Part shown: positions 41,701 to 51,390 of the stretch, in pieces
Numbering within the stretch: position 1 is the first letter of the stretch
How the letters are laid out: each line of letters begins with the position of its first letter
Assembly (NCBI RefSeq): GCF_003124125.1
Contig: NZ_QCXQ01000002.1
Location: 266,747 to 330,746 of the forward strand
Direction of reading: 5' to 3'
DNA from: Levilactobacillus bambusae
Lineage (GTDB): Bacteria; Bacillota; Bacilli; Lactobacillales; Lactobacillaceae
Length of the DNA stretch: 64,000 bases
Notes under the pieces: generated by a model
What the model saw: only the letters and a program-made list of their open reading frames with translations
Database searches by the model: none
Told to the model about the DNA's origin: nothing
Program-made: the position numbers and the translations under genes

Positions 41701-42783
41701 TCAGACTTTCCGGGTTGAACCTCGCACGATAAGCTGCGGATCATACTGGATGGAGGCCACTTTTTCGTGCTTGATTTCCTTCATTAACAGGTCGGCCGCA
41801 TCATGCCCCATCTTTTCTTTTTCGTGCATCAGGGTAGTGAGCCGGGGGTCCATGTACTGACCCAGCTGATAATTATCAAATCCCGCCACTGAAACATCCT
41901 TTGGCACCGATAAATCAAGTGACCGAATCAAATCAATGACTTGCAGGGCTAATTGATCGTTATAGCAAATAATGGCCGTGGGCTTCTGATCCGACCCCAA
42001 CCGGGTTTCAATTTTATTCAAAACCTGACTGAGATCATCGGAAGACTGGTACATTATCGCTTCGGCGTTTAATGAAATCTGCGGGTGCTGCCGATAGGTG
42101 TTTAGGAACCCCTCCATCCGGTGAACCCCCTGTAAATCATCCACCTGAAAGACCCCCAGAATCCGTTCGTGGCCGTTATCAATGAGGTAATTCGTTAGTT
42201 TTGCAACCCCTAACGCATCATCCACCGTGACCGTGGGAAACATCCCCTCTAACTGGGGGTAAATGGCGTTGATAAAAACGGTCGGCAACCCTATTTCATA
42301 GATCTTATGGTAAAGGTCAAGGTTGTTCGATGCCAGGGCACTCTGGGTGGGTTCTACGATCAAGCCGGAAACCCGGTTATCCAACAGGGCTAACAACGAC
42401 CTGCGTTCTCGTTCCGGATCGTTATGGGTGTTGCTTAGGGTCATCATATAACCATTATCGGACAGGACCCGGTCCGCCCCACTAATAATATTCGGAAAAA
42501 TATAGTTTGCAACGTGGGTGGATAAAATCCCTACCATTTTATTGTCCGTTGACTGGGCCGCTTCCTGGTGTTCCCAGTCATCCACGAACATGCCGCCACC
42601 CTGAATCCGGTAAATGAAGTGTTCGTTTTCAAGGTCGCCGACCGCCCGACGAACGGTGTACCGGCTGACCTTGTACTGGTTCATTAATTCCGTCTCCGTG
42701 GGCAGCTTTTGGTTAATGGAGTACTTACCAGCAAGAATATCCTCCTTTAATCCCTTTTTAATTGTTTCGTACTTTGTTGTCAT
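41701..42783 (-). CDS. araR: Arabinose operon repressor AraR
   Basis: A 360-residue regulator with the AraR fusion: a GntR-type winged helix at residues 1-70 (NQKLPTETELMNQYKVSRYTVRRAVGDLE) joined to a LacI-type periplasmic-binding ligand domain (MVGILSTHVANYIFPNIISGAD onward, ending with the SVAGFDNYQLG hinge region). In B. subtilis AraR, L-arabinose releases it from its operators. Sites resembling the AraR operator lie before araT (48378-48393) and before the GH43 gene. I use ATG 42783 with AGGT upstream. A structured repeat separates it from araA. Confidence 0.93.
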   Translation of the reverse strand: MTTKYETIKKGLKEDILAGKYSINQKLPTETELMNQYKVSRYTVRRAVGDLENEHFIYRIQGGGMFVDDWEHQEAAQSTDNKMVGILSTHVANYIFPNIISGADRVLSDNGYMMTLSNTHNDPERERRSLLALLDNRVSGLIVEPTQSALASNNLDLYHKIYEIGLPTVFINAIYPQLEGMFPTVTVDDALGVAKLTNYLIDNGHERILGVFQVDDLQGVHRMEGFLNTYRQHPQISLNAEAIMYQSSDDLSQVLNKIETRLGSDQKPTAIICYNDQLALQVIDLIRSLDLSVPKDVSVAGFDNYQLGQYMDPRLTTLMHEKEKMGHDAADLLMKEIKHEKVASIQYDPQLIVRGSTRKV

Positions 42784-42910
42784 GTTTTCTACCTGCTTTG
42801 CTCCGAACAGTTCTCGGTTTCTCACGTCATATCTTAGCACAGTTAGGCCTAGCAGGCATTCTTATCCGATTTCTTAACGCAAAAAAGGCGAGAATATCAA
42901 AACGGAACAC

Positions 42911-42989
42911 AGTTAAATAGGGCAATGCCCCAATCCGATTAAAACATCATCGAACCCGGTCACTGTCCTATTTAACGTGGTCAAAACGT
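42911..42989 (-). repeat. Structured repeat, copy D (module 1 only)
   Basis: On the minus strand it starts ACGTTTTG (42989-42982) followed by TTAAATAGG. The long imperfect stem pairs TTAAATAGG with CCTATTTAA; the upper loop has GGTTCGATG and AATCGGATTGG as in copy B. It lies in the araA-araR gap, 24 bases after the araA stop in the same orientation. Confidence 0.8.
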
Positions 42990-43013
42990 TTGACGTCCTA
43001 ACCTTTTAAACAA

Positions 43014-44438
43014 TTATTCAATATCAATCGATTCAATACCAAGCATTGTCGCTAAATCATTAATTTGTTCTTCGGTTAAGGCAAATGAGAAGACGGTGTG
43101 GTGACCACCACCGGCGTGAATCCATGCGGTTGCCCCAGCCTTCAAACCAACTTTAGGCGTCCATAGTTGTTTAGCAACGGGCAGGTTTGGCGTTTCAGCT
43201 TCTGGTTTGTGGGCGTCCACGGGGTAGCTAATGAACTTAAAGCCGTCGCGGAAGTCGGACACGGTCACATCAATGGCTTCGCCTTCAGATCCAGTAAAGA
43301 CTAGTCGGGCTGGGTCGGCCTTGCCGCCAATATCCAACGGATGAACTTCAACCCGTGGTTTATCGCTGGCGATTGATGGATCAACTTCAAGCATGTGAGA
43401 ACCCAGGATGGCTTCGTGGCCCTTCCGTAGGTCTAGCGTGTAATCTTCCATAAAGGCAGTCTTTTCGTTGTGGGCCATGATCTTCATCAATCGACCCAAA
43501 GCAGCGGTCTTCCAGTCCCCTTCAGCCCCAAACCCGTAGCCATCGCGCATTAAGAGTTGAGCGGCTAACCCAGGTAATTGATCCATTCCGTGCAGGTCCT
43601 CAAAGTTAGTGGTGAAGGCGGTGTAGCCCTTATCATCCATGAACTTCTTCAGGGCAATGTATTCCCGAAGCTGGTAACGAACGGCCTTCACGTAGGCATC
43701 GTGGTCGTTATCACCCTCAACCATATCGTACTTTGCTTCTAGCTCCTGGTATTGAGCGTCAATGTCAGCATCCGAAACGTTATTAATTACATCCACTAAG
43801 TCACCAACTGGCCAGTAATCAACGGTCCAGCCGAGGTCAATTTGGGCTTCAACCTTGTCCCCTTCAGTCACCGCTACGTTTCTCATGGTATCACCGAACC
43901 GAACCACCTTGATCTTGTAGCTTTCGTTGTAAGCTACAGCAACGTCTTCCCACTTCGCAATTTCAGTCTGGGTATCGTCATCCCCCCAGAAACCGTAAAC
44001 CACCTTGTTATTGAGGCCTAAGCGAGCGTTAATGTAGCCGTATTCCCGGTCACCGTGGGCGCTTTGGTTTAAGTTCATGTAATCAAAATCAATGGTGTCG
44101 TAGGGAATATTGTTCAAGTATTGTGTTGCCAAGTGAAGCAGTGGTTTTTGCAGCAGCTTAGTCCCACGAATCCAGTTCTTAGCTGGTGAGAAGGTGTGCA
44201 TCCAGGTCATCACGCCGGCAACCTTTTCGTTGTAGTTAGCGTCCTTCATGAACTGGGTGATTCCTTCGGCCGTAGTCATAACTCCCTTGTAGACAATTTT
44301 ATAGGGCATCTTTCCGCTGGCATTCAGCTTATTGACCATGTCTTCAGCATCGTTAGAAACTTCTTTTAGTTGGTCATCACCGTAAAGAAATTGACTTCCA
44401 GTCACAAACCAAAATTCATAATCAGGTACAGATAACAT
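43014..44438 (-). CDS. araA: L-arabinose isomerase
   Basis: Converts L-arabinose to L-ribulose, using Mn2+ or Co2+ in characterised enzymes. It is 474 residues, normal length. The active-site residues of the family are seen: Glu in [15 protein letters not shown], Glu in FMEDYTLDL, His in [11 protein letters not shown] and His in [17 protein letters not shown] precedes the ATG after an A-rich stretch. It is the last gene of araT-araB-araD-araA, 49 bases after araD. A structured repeat follows its stop and may stabilise or terminate the mRNA. Confidence 0.97.
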   Translation of the reverse strand: MLSVPDYEFWFVTGSQFLYGDDQLKEVSNDAEDMVNKLNASGKMPYKIVYKGVMTTAEGITQFMKDANYNEKVAGVMTWMHTFSPAKNWIRGTKLLQKPLLHLATQYLNNIPYDTIDFDYMNLNQSAHGDREYGYINARLGLNNKVVYGFWGDDDTQTEIAKWEDVAVAYNESYKIKVVRFGDTMRNVAVTEGDKVEAQIDLGWTVDYWPVGDLVDVINNVSDADIDAQYQELEAKYDMVEGDNDHDAYVKAVRYQLREYIALKKFMDDKGYTAFTTNFEDLHGMDQLPGLAAQLLMRDGYGFGAEGDWKTAALGRLMKIMAHNEKTAFMEDYTLDLRKGHEAILGSHMLEVDPSIASDKPRVEVHPLDIGGKADPARLVFTGSEGEAIDVTVSDFRDGFKFISYPVDAHKPEAETPNLPVAKQLWTPKVGLKAGATAWIHAGGGHHTVFSFALTEEQINDLATMLGIESIDIE

Positions 44439-44487
44439 AATAAACGCTCCTTTTTGAGTTCAGTTTTTTTAAGGGTTAAACACAAAG

Positions 44488-45216
44488 TTATTCGTGTGCT
44501 GCATGATCCTTCGACTTCGCATTATCTTGGCCGTAGTAGGCGTTTTTACCGTGCTTACGGTAGTAATGCTTATCTAACAAATATTGGGGCACGTGGATTT
44601 CGTCCCGGGTCATTTGCAGTCCGTGGTAGGCAATCTCAGCGGACACTTCAAGCACCTTAGCGTTGTAGACGGACTTGTCTGGGGTGGGTCCCCAAGAAAA
44701 CGGCCCGTGCTGGCTCACTAAGACGGCTGGAACGGCATCGGGATCGAGGTGCCGTTTGTCAAACTCATCAACAATCACCTTGCCCGTGTTCAATTCATAG
44801 CCTTCCTTGATCTGTTCATCCGTTAGTGCAGGGGCACATGGGACGTCACCAAAGAACGTATCGGCGTGGGTGGTGCTAACGGCCGGGATGTCTAACTTAG
44901 CCGCCGCAAAGGATACCGCCCACGGAGAATGGGTGTGGGTAATTCCGCCAATCGTTTTGAAGTGGTTATAGAGGTAGGTATGAGTTGGCGTATCGGATGA
45001 CGGATTCATGTCGCCTTCCACGACCTCCCCCTTCAGGTTCACCACCACCATATCGGATGGCTGCATGTCCTCGTAGGCCACGCCAGAGGGCTTAATAACA
45101 AACAACCCTTTTTCACGATCGATTCCTGAGACATTGCCCCAAGTAAAGGTCACCAAATCCAGCTTGGGCAGCTGCATGTTGGCTTCATAAACTTCCTGTT
45201 TTAAATCTTCTAACAT
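44488..45216 (-). CDS. araD: L-ribulose-5-phosphate 4-epimerase
   Basis: Converts L-ribulose-5-phosphate to D-xylulose-5-phosphate, the entry to the phosphoketolase pathway. It is 242 residues, a class II aldolase-fold enzyme. The zinc-binding HTHSPWAVSFA lies near residue 95 and a third His in VSQHGPFSWG near 168. AAAGGGG lies nine bases before the ATG. It starts four bases after the araB stop, so the two are tightly coupled. Confidence 0.96.
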   Translation of the reverse strand: MLEDLKQEVYEANMQLPKLDLVTFTWGNVSGIDREKGLFVIKPSGVAYEDMQPSDMVVVNLKGEVVEGDMNPSSDTPTHTYLYNHFKTIGGITHTHSPWAVSFAAAKLDIPAVSTTHADTFFGDVPCAPALTDEQIKEGYELNTGKVIVDEFDKRHLDPDAVPAVLVSQHGPFSWGPTPDKSVYNAKVLEVSAEIAYHGLQMTRDEIHVPQYLLDKHYYRKHGKNAYYGQDNAKSKDHAAHE

Positions 45217-45220
45217 TCAA

Positions 45221-46837
45221 TTAACCCCTTTCTTCATCTGCCAGTGTCTTACCCGCTTCCGCCTCAACAGGCAGGGCCGCTTGATAGCGGTTGATAAACT
45301 GCTGGTAACCCGCAACTCCCGCTGGTTCAGGGCTAAGGGTCATGCTATCGGGATCGGCGAAGACCTCTTTATCAAGGAAGTCTTCCAAACTCTCGGTTTG
45401 ATTGCCAACCTTAGCGTAAACGGCTAAGACAGCCATCCCCCACGGACCACCTTCCCCAGCATTATTCATGATGGTAATTGGCGTATCTAACGCATTGGCC
45501 AAGACTTGTTGTCCCACCACAGGGGTTTTAAATAATCCTCCCTGAGCGACCATCACATCGGTTTGAATATGTTCTTCATCAGTTAAGATGGTCATTCCAA
45601 TTTGAAGCGGCGCGAAGGCGGCGTAGAGTTGGGTGAGCATAAAGTTGGGCAAATTGAAGTTACTGTTAGGGGTCCGAACAAATAACGGGCGGCCCTTTTC
45701 AATCCGGGTAATATTCTCCCCGGAAAGGTAGCTGTAGTTTACTAGTCCACCGGCATCAGGCGTCGACCGCGTCGCCTCTAAAAATAGCGTGCCATACAGT
45801 TTGTCCGGACTAATATCCAATCCTAACCGGTCCGCAAACTGTTTAAAAAGGCTCACCCAAGCGTTAATATCCGATGAACAATTATTAATGTGAACCATTG
45901 CAACGGGTGAACCATCGGGAGTGGTCACAATGTCAATATCCCGGTGAACCGACTTTAACGGTTGATCTAAAACCACCATCGAAAAAGCGGAGGTCCCCAC
46001 CGAAATATTTCCGGTCCGTTTCCGAACACTATTGGTACCAACCATACCCGTTCCGGCATCCCCTTCAGGTGGAGCCATAACGCTTCCCACCTGAAGGTTC
46101 CCAGCGGGATCTAGCAGCTTAGCCCCTTCAGCCGTCAACGTACCGGCCACCGTGCCGGCCGTTTGAACACTAGGTAAGACATCCTCGATCTTCCAAGAAT
46201 AGGCCTTCACCTTTGGCAGATCGCTAAACTCAGTCATCCGTTGTTCAGAATACGACCCCGTCTTAGGATCAATCGGGAAGACCCCGGATGCATCCCCAAC
46301 ACCGAGAACTTTTTGTCCGGAAAGCTGCCAGTGAACGTACCCTGCTAAGGTCGTGACAAAGTCGAGTTCCTTAACGTGCGGTTCATCGTTCAAGATGGCC
46401 TGATAGAGGTGAGCGATGGTATAGCGTTGCGGAATGTTAAAATCAAACAGCTTCGTTAGGTCGTCCGCCGCCTGTTCCGTCATATTATTGCGCCAAGTCC
46501 GAAATGGCACGAGCAGCTCATCGTTCTTATTAAAGGCTAGGTACCCGTGCATCATCGCACTCACCCCAATTGAACTAATCTTTTGCAGGGGTTCATGATA
46601 CGTACTTTGAACTTCTGCCGCTACTTGAGCGTAACTAGCCTGGATTCCCTCCCAAACTTGATCAATCGGGTAGGTCCAAACCCCGTTTTCAAACTTATTT
46701 TCCCAGAGGTAACTGCCCGAGGCGATCGTCTTAAAGTCATCCGTAATTAAGACTGCCTTAATCCGGGTCGACCCCAATTCAATTCCAAGGGAGACGTTCC
46801 CGCTCTTAATGGCGTTCGAGGTTTCAATTAAATTCAT
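45221..46837 (-). CDS. araB: Ribulokinase, FGGY family
   Basis: Phosphorylates L-ribulose at C5. The 538-residue protein has the two-domain actin-like kinase fold of the FGGY family: phosphate-1 motif LGIELGSTRIKAVLI at the N terminus, MHGYLAFNKND near residue 90, GTSAFSMVV in the middle, and the adenosine motif VMVAQGGLFKTPVVGQ in the C-terminal domain. GGAGG precedes the ATG by eight bases. Lactobacillus AraB proteins are of this xylulokinase-like FGGY type. It lies between araT and araD. Confidence 0.93.
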   Translation of the reverse strand: MNLIETSNAIKSGNVSLGIELGSTRIKAVLITDDFKTIASGSYLWENKFENGVWTYPIDQVWEGIQASYAQVAAEVQSTYHEPLQKISSIGVSAMMHGYLAFNKNDELLVPFRTWRNNMTEQAADDLTKLFDFNIPQRYTIAHLYQAILNDEPHVKELDFVTTLAGYVHWQLSGQKVLGVGDASGVFPIDPKTGSYSEQRMTEFSDLPKVKAYSWKIEDVLPSVQTAGTVAGTLTAEGAKLLDPAGNLQVGSVMAPPEGDAGTGMVGTNSVRKRTGNISVGTSAFSMVVLDQPLKSVHRDIDIVTTPDGSPVAMVHINNCSSDINAWVSLFKQFADRLGLDISPDKLYGTLFLEATRSTPDAGGLVNYSYLSGENITRIEKGRPLFVRTPNSNFNLPNFMLTQLYAAFAPLQIGMTILTDEEHIQTDVMVAQGGLFKTPVVGQQVLANALDTPITIMNNAGEGGPWGMAVLAVYAKVGNQTESLEDFLDKEVFADPDSMTLSPEPAGVAGYQQFINRYQAALPVEAEAGKTLADEERG

Positions 46838-46876
46838 TACCGTTTCCTCCGTTTATTATTGGCTAACTTGACTAGC

Positions 46877-48274
46877 CTAGTTAATGGTTGGTTCCTTCTT
46901 GGCGTTCCGATTGGTGCCTTGGTCTTCAATTTCTTCAAGTGACCGGCCCCGGGTTTCTGGGACGCAGAATCGTATGAAGAGGACCCCAAGTAAACAAATT
47001 CCACCAAAGATGGCGAATACGGCTTCCTGTGACATCACTGCCGTCATGATTGGGAATAATAGACCAACCGCCCATGACCCAATCCAGTTAAGGGATGAAG
47101 CCAATCCACTTGCCTTCCCCCGAATATTTAACGGGAAGACTTCACCCACGATTACCCAAGTCAGGGGCGCCCACGTAAAGGAGTAAAAGGCAACGTAGAT
47201 GGATAGAAAGACCACGATCCAAATCGGGTTCATGTTCGGCATCATCCACTTCATAATGGATGGAAGCAAGAAAGACAGGGCCATAACCGTGCCCCCCATT
47301 GTTAAGAGGGTCCGACGGTTAATTTTATCGGCAATGGCCAAGAAAACTAACGAACCAAGGACTAAGATGACACCTTGGACAATGGGCCAAAGCAGTGCTG
47401 AACTTGCTGCTTGACCGGTGGCTTTTTCAACGATCAATGGAATGTAGTAGAAAATGGCGTTGGCGCCTTGGAACTGTTGGAACGCAGCAACCCCAATCCC
47501 CGCAATTACGAGGTACCGGTATTTACCGCTAAACAGCGACCCCCACGAGGTATTCTCGGTGGCTGTCTCTTCTTCACTGGTTACCTCTTGAATCGTCTTT
47601 AATTCAGCGTTCACTTCGTTAGCCGGCCGAATCATGGAGAGCACGTGCCGTGCGGCATCAAGTTGACCATTCTGGGCTAAATAACGGGGTGATTCAGGCA
47701 ATTTCAGAACCCCAAAGTAGAGGATCAAAGCTGGAACTGCGGCAAAGGCTAGCATGACCCGCCAAGCCCAGGCTCCCGGTAAATCTTTTAAAATAAAGTC
47801 CATAATGTAGGAAATTAACATCCCAGACACAATCATCGTCTGGTTTAATCCGGATAACATCCCCCGCTTATCAGCGGGAGCCATTTCAGACATATATGCC
47901 GGAACTAACGCTGAAGCCGCTCCGACGGCTAACCCAAGGAAGATCCGGGCAGCAATTAAAAAGTATGAGCCGTTGTTAGGAACAATTGCTGATAATAATG
48001 AACCAAGTGCAAAAATAAGGGCTGAAATCAAAATCATTTTCCGGCGACCGTACCGATCCCCCAGTGAACCCGCAATGGCACCCCCAAAGATGGCACCAAA
48101 CATAACGCCTGACGTAATCCACCCAACCAGCCCCGCAGAACCGGATAAGTTCCAATCAGTTTGTAAGAACGGGAGGGCTCCCGTCATAACACCAATATCG
48201 TAACCAAATAGAATCCCACCGAATGAACCAAAGAAATAGATAAAACGACTTGAAATCTTTTTATCGTTAGCCAT
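46877..48274 (-). CDS. araT: Sugar:proton symporter of the MFS sugar porter family, arabinose
   Basis: A 465-residue, 12-helix transporter. It has the sugar porter signatures: GSLGDRYGRRKMILIS after helix 2, PESPRYLAQNGQ before the central loop, the QFQGANAIFYYIPLI motif in helix 7, and PETRGRSLEEIED at the C terminus. By position as first gene of the ara operon it should import L-arabinose; xylose or galactose are alternatives. GAGGAGG precedes the ATG. Its upstream region carries a promoter, a cre site and an AraR-like operator. Confidence 0.93.
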   Translation of the reverse strand: MANDKKISSRFIYFFGSFGGILFGYDIGVMTGALPFLQTDWNLSGSAGLVGWITSGVMFGAIFGGAIAGSLGDRYGRRKMILISALIFALGSLLSAIVPNNGSYFLIAARIFLGLAVGAASALVPAYMSEMAPADKRGMLSGLNQTMIVSGMLISYIMDFILKDLPGAWAWRVMLAFAAVPALILYFGVLKLPESPRYLAQNGQLDAARHVLSMIRPANEVNAELKTIQEVTSEEETATENTSWGSLFSGKYRYLVIAGIGVAAFQQFQGANAIFYYIPLIVEKATGQAASSALLWPIVQGVILVLGSLVFLAIADKINRRTLLTMGGTVMALSFLLPSIMKWMMPNMNPIWIVVFLSIYVAFYSFTWAPLTWVIVGEVFPLNIRGKASGLASSLNWIGSWAVGLLFPIMTAVMSQEAVFAIFGGICLLGVLFIRFCVPETRGRSLEEIEDQGTNRNAKKEPTIN

Positions 48275-48306
48275 TCTGCAACCTCCTCAATTGTGCGTCT
48301 TTTATC

Positions 48307-48393
48307 ATGAAGCGCTTTCACATCTGTTAACGGAATTTATCTTAACTTATTAATTCGAATAAATCAAACTATTTTTAATTTGTACGTATAAAT
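48307..48393 (-). promoter_or_regulatory. Control region of the ara operon: AraR box, promoter, cre
   Basis: Leftward: ATTTGTACGTATAAAT (48378-48393), close to the B. subtilis AraR operator ATTTGTACGTACAAAT; TTGATT (48367-48362), 17 bases, TAAGAT (48344-48339) as promoter; and TGAAAGCGCTTCA (minus strand, 48320-48308), a cre site just after the start point. The pattern fits repression by AraR and by CcpA. Confidence 0.75.
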
Positions 48394-48536
48394 ATAGTTT
48401 TATAAAGCCCCTTAAAATCCTTATCCCCACTTGTTTTACGGGTCGTATAATTTTTTTGATTTTTTTATTTAAATGTAATTGCTTCCAACGTGATTAAATA
48501 TAGAATTTATATTAAGCTCTGATTTTTTGGTTTTAA

Positions 48537-48585
48537 TTGATTTATCCAGATAAATATTTTAAACTAATTATTGAAACCGATTTCA
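48537..48585 (+). promoter_or_regulatory. galM promoter with perfect cre
   Basis: TTGATT (48537-48542), 17 bases, TAAACT (48560-48565), and TGAAACCGATTTCA (48572-48585), which matches the cre consensus at every fixed position and sits at the likely start point. Confidence 0.7.
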
Positions 48586-48605
48586 AATGTAAAAAGGAGT
48601 TCACT

Positions 48606-49667
48606 ATGACAACTAATCTTATTTCGGCACACGTCGAACCTTTTGATACCTATAATGGTGCATCCATTCATCGTTACTCACTCACAAACCAACATGGGTT
48701 AACCGTTTCTGCCATTAACCTTGGGGCCACCCTCTACGAGATTTTGGTTCCGACCCCGGACGGTGGAACGGATAACTTAGTTTTAAACTACCCAAATAGT
48801 GCGGATTACCTGGCTAATCCCTTCTACGTTAATATGGCCATTGGCCGGACCGCTGGACGAATCGGCAACGGTGAGTTGCTTCTCAATGGCCAGCGTTACC
48901 CTCTGTCAACCAACGAGGGATCGACCACCCTTCACGGCGGTCCCAACGGTTTTAACTCGGTAGTATGGGAGGGCAGCGTTACGGACTATGATGGCCAACC
49001 CGCCATTACGTTCACCCACGTTCAGAAGTCATCCGTTGACGGTTACCCGGGCGACTTAGACGTCTCCATTACGTATACCCTGGATGAAGCAAATACCATC
49101 CACCTTTATTACACGGGAACGGCTTTAAACCAAACCACCGTTTTCAATCCGACCCAACACACCTACTTTAACTTGGGGCATGCGGCAACCATTCACGATC
49201 ATCTTCTTAGGTTAGATGCGGATTCGCACTTAGCTTTTAACGCTCAAAAGGTCCCAACCGGCGACTTAATTGACGTAAGCGCAACTCCGTTCGATTTAAG
49301 AAGTGAAAAACGGTTGGGCGACGTCATTGATGACTTAGCCGAGACCGACGAAAAAGGCTTCGATGATATTTGGAAGATTAACGAGACCAATTCCGGCGAA
49401 GCAATTGCAACGTTAAGTGATCCACAAAGCCACCGAAAAGTGACGGTTGGCTCAAGCCGAAATGGGTTAGTTGTCTTTACCGCCAACTCCTTCACCCGGG
49501 AGAAAATGAATTTTATTCGGTCTAATGGTCAGGGCCAACCTTACGAAGGGGTGGCCTTGGAAGCCCAAACTCTACCGGATGCCACCCGCCACGAGGGCTT
49601 TGGGGATGTGGTTCTGCCAGCTGGTGAAAGCCGGACCGATGAAATTTCGTACCACGTTGAATTTTAG
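48606..49667 (+). CDS. galM: Aldose 1-epimerase (mutarotase)
   Basis: Interconverts alpha and beta anomers of sugars, supplying the form needed by the isomerase. It is 353 residues. Family motifs: NLGATLYEILVP near residue 35, GRTAGRIGNG, LHGGPNGFNSVVW near 105, the catalytic-His region NPTQHTYFNLG, and the C-terminal catalytic Glu in GVALEAQTLPDA. Start at ATG 48606, six bases after AAGGAG. It is divergent from the ara operon and shares its intergenic control region, so an arabinose-linked role is likely. Confidence 0.95.
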   Translation: MTTNLISAHVEPFDTYNGASIHRYSLTNQHGLTVSAINLGATLYEILVPTPDGGTDNLVLNYPNSADYLANPFYVNMAIGRTAGRIGNGELLLNGQRYPLSTNEGSTTLHGGPNGFNSVVWEGSVTDYDGQPAITFTHVQKSSVDGYPGDLDVSITYTLDEANTIHLYYTGTALNQTTVFNPTQHTYFNLGHAATIHDHLLRLDADSHLAFNAQKVPTGDLIDVSATPFDLRSEKRLGDVIDDLAETDEKGFDDIWKINETNSGEAIATLSDPQSHRKVTVGSSRNGLVVFTANSFTREKMNFIRSNGQGQPYEGVALEAQTLPDATRHEGFGDVVLPAGESRTDEISYHVEF

Positions 49668-49670
49668 TCA

Positions 49671-49848
49671 TTGACACCCCGACCGTTTCCACTTAAAATG
49701 AGCTTAACTAAATATGACCTTTAACTTAGTCCCGTGAGGCTAACAAGGTACGATGATAATGCAGCCGTCATACACACCGGCTAGTTTTGACTACGATTGG
49801 ACATTAACTTCGACCTCTTACCTTTACGGGCAAGGGGTCGTTTTTTTA
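49671..49848 (+). promoter_or_regulatory. Promoter and PyrR attenuator of the uracil permease gene
   Basis: TTGACA (49671-49676), 17 bases, TAAAAT (49694-49699). The leader contains AGTCCCGTGAGGCT (49728-49741), a match to the PyrR-binding loop, set in an ACCTT/AAGGT-closed hairpin. It ends with a terminator, CGACCTCTT pairing with AAGGGGTCG, followed by T7 (49811-49847). In the known system PyrR with UMP favours the terminator. Confidence 0.88.
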
Positions 49849-49882
49849 TTCCATCCCATTTGTCAAAAAGAAAGGTGACAGT

Positions 49883-51193
49883 ATGAAATCTCAAGATGAC
49901 TACCACAATCCGGATGCGGTCTACGACATTCATGACCGCCCAAAGTTCTTAGCCTGGGTCGGTCTCTCCCTTCAGCACCTCTTCGCCATGTTCGGCTCAA
50001 CGGTCCTCGTTCCCATTCTAGTGGGGTTAAATCCCGGGATTGCCCTCTTTAGTTCCGGTGTAGGAACCCTGTTGCACATTTTAATTACGAAGGGAAAAAT
50101 TCCCGCATACATGGGATCCAGTTTTTCCTTCATCGTCCCCATGGTGGCCCTGATGAAAACAACGGGGTACCCGGGGATTGCACAGGGAACTCTGGCAGTT
50201 GGACTCGTCTACTTAATTGTTGCCATTCTAGTCGCCCTCATTGGGGATAGTTGGATTGATTACCTATTACCACCAATTGTGGTGGGCCCCATCGTCATGG
50301 TGATTGGGTTATCGTTAGCCGGAACCGCAGCCAAAGACGCCACCCTGAACGCTGCGGGAAACTATGACCTCCGGTACTTCATTGTCGCCATGCTAACCCT
50401 CCTTTTAACCATCGGTTTTAACATGTACCTCAAGGGTTTTTGGGCCCTAATTCCAATTTTATTGGGGATTGTTTGCGGTTATATCATTGCCATCTTCTTC
50501 GGCCTCGTCAACTTTACTCCGGTACTCCATGCCGCATGGTTTTCCCTGCCGGACTTTCAAATTCCTTTCGTTACCTACCAGCCTAAGTTTTACTGGGGAG
50601 CGGTGTTAATGCTCGCTCCGATTGCCTTTGTCACCATGACCGAACACATCGGCCATATTCTGGTCTTAAATGGGCTGACCCACCGGAACTTCTTCAAGGA
50701 TCCTGGACTCCACCGGACCTTAGCTGGGGATGGGGCAGCTTCCATCGCAGCCGCTCTGGTTGGAGGCCCGCCCGTCACTAGTTACGGTGAAAACATCGGG
50801 GTAATGGCCATCACTAAGGTTCACAGCGTCTACGTCCTAGTGGGTGCCGCCATCTTTGCCATTCTCTTCGCCTTCGTGGGAAAGTTAAGTGCCCTCATCG
50901 AAAGCATCCCCACCCCCGTCATCGGTGGAATCTCCTTCCTGCTTTTCGGGGTCATTGCCGCCAACGGACTACGGGTGCTCATTGAAAGCCGCGTTAATTT
51001 AGATCTCAAACGCAACCTCATGATCGCTTCTAGCGTCTTAGTTATCGGCATCGGTAATGCCTACCTCCAACTGGGAACCTACCAGTTCTCTGGCCTTGCG
51101 GTTGCTACCATCCTCGGAATCGTATTAAACCTAGTTCTCCCCCAAACCGCCCAAAGTGAACGGGTTGAGGGAACCGATGAAGACCTGCAGTAA
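49883..51193 (+). CDS. pyrP: Uracil permease, NAT/NCS2 family
   Basis: A 436-residue transporter with about 14 helices in two repeats. Family signatures: GLSLQHLFAMFGSTVLVPIL at the N terminus with the conserved QH, AFVTMTEHIGHILVLN with the substrate-binding Glu near residue 250, and GGPPVTSYGENIGVMA near residue 295. AAGGTG precedes its ATG. The PyrR attenuator upstream marks it as uracil-specific and not a purine carrier. With CodA it supports pyrimidine salvage. A terminator follows. Confidence 0.95.
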   Translation: MKSQDDYHNPDAVYDIHDRPKFLAWVGLSLQHLFAMFGSTVLVPILVGLNPGIALFSSGVGTLLHILITKGKIPAYMGSSFSFIVPMVALMKTTGYPGIAQGTLAVGLVYLIVAILVALIGDSWIDYLLPPIVVGPIVMVIGLSLAGTAAKDATLNAAGNYDLRYFIVAMLTLLLTIGFNMYLKGFWALIPILLGIVCGYIIAIFFGLVNFTPVLHAAWFSLPDFQIPFVTYQPKFYWGAVLMLAPIAFVTMTEHIGHILVLNGLTHRNFFKDPGLHRTLAGDGAASIAAALVGGPPVTSYGENIGVMAITKVHSVYVLVGAAIFAILFAFVGKLSALIESIPTPVIGGISFLLFGVIAANGLRVLIESRVNLDLKRNLMIASSVLVIGIGNAYLQLGTYQFSGLAVATILGIVLNLVLPQTAQSERVEGTDEDLQ

Positions 51194-51211
51194 CTGTTAA
51201 ATTACTTGGAT

Positions 51212-51254
51212 AAAAAAGTCGCGAACGTTATATTTGATACGTTCGCGACTTTTG
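51212..51254. terminator. Terminator after pyrP
   Basis: AAAAGTCGCGAACGT pairs with ACGTTCGCGACTTTT across a ten-base loop. Confidence 0.92.
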
Positions 51255-51313
51255 CTTATACTGATTCCGTCATCCAGTGAAGTTTCGGCTTACCAATAGT
51301 TAGTACTTTTGGC

Positions 51314-51366
51314 TTGACGAATCATAGTTAAGCGAGTATGATGTTAAATTGTAATAATTACTATTT
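51314..51366 (+). promoter_or_regulatory. Promoter with Zur-type operator
   Basis: TTGACG (51314-51319), 17 bases, TATGAT (51337-51342). The 21 bases at 51346-51366 read AAATTGTAAT, A, then ATTACTATTT. The B. subtilis Zur box is AAATCGTAAT-N-ATTACGATTT, so 18 of 20 fixed positions agree. It covers the likely start point, as expected for repression by zinc-bound Zur. Confidence 0.82.
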
Positions 51367-51390
51367 TCAATAACTTAGGAGGCTTGTCGA

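Noticed and set aside
21698-42989. Repeat copies as insertion sequences or remnants
   Set aside because: No transposase fragment and no target-site duplications that I can see. A non-autonomous mobile origin remains possible but is not shown.
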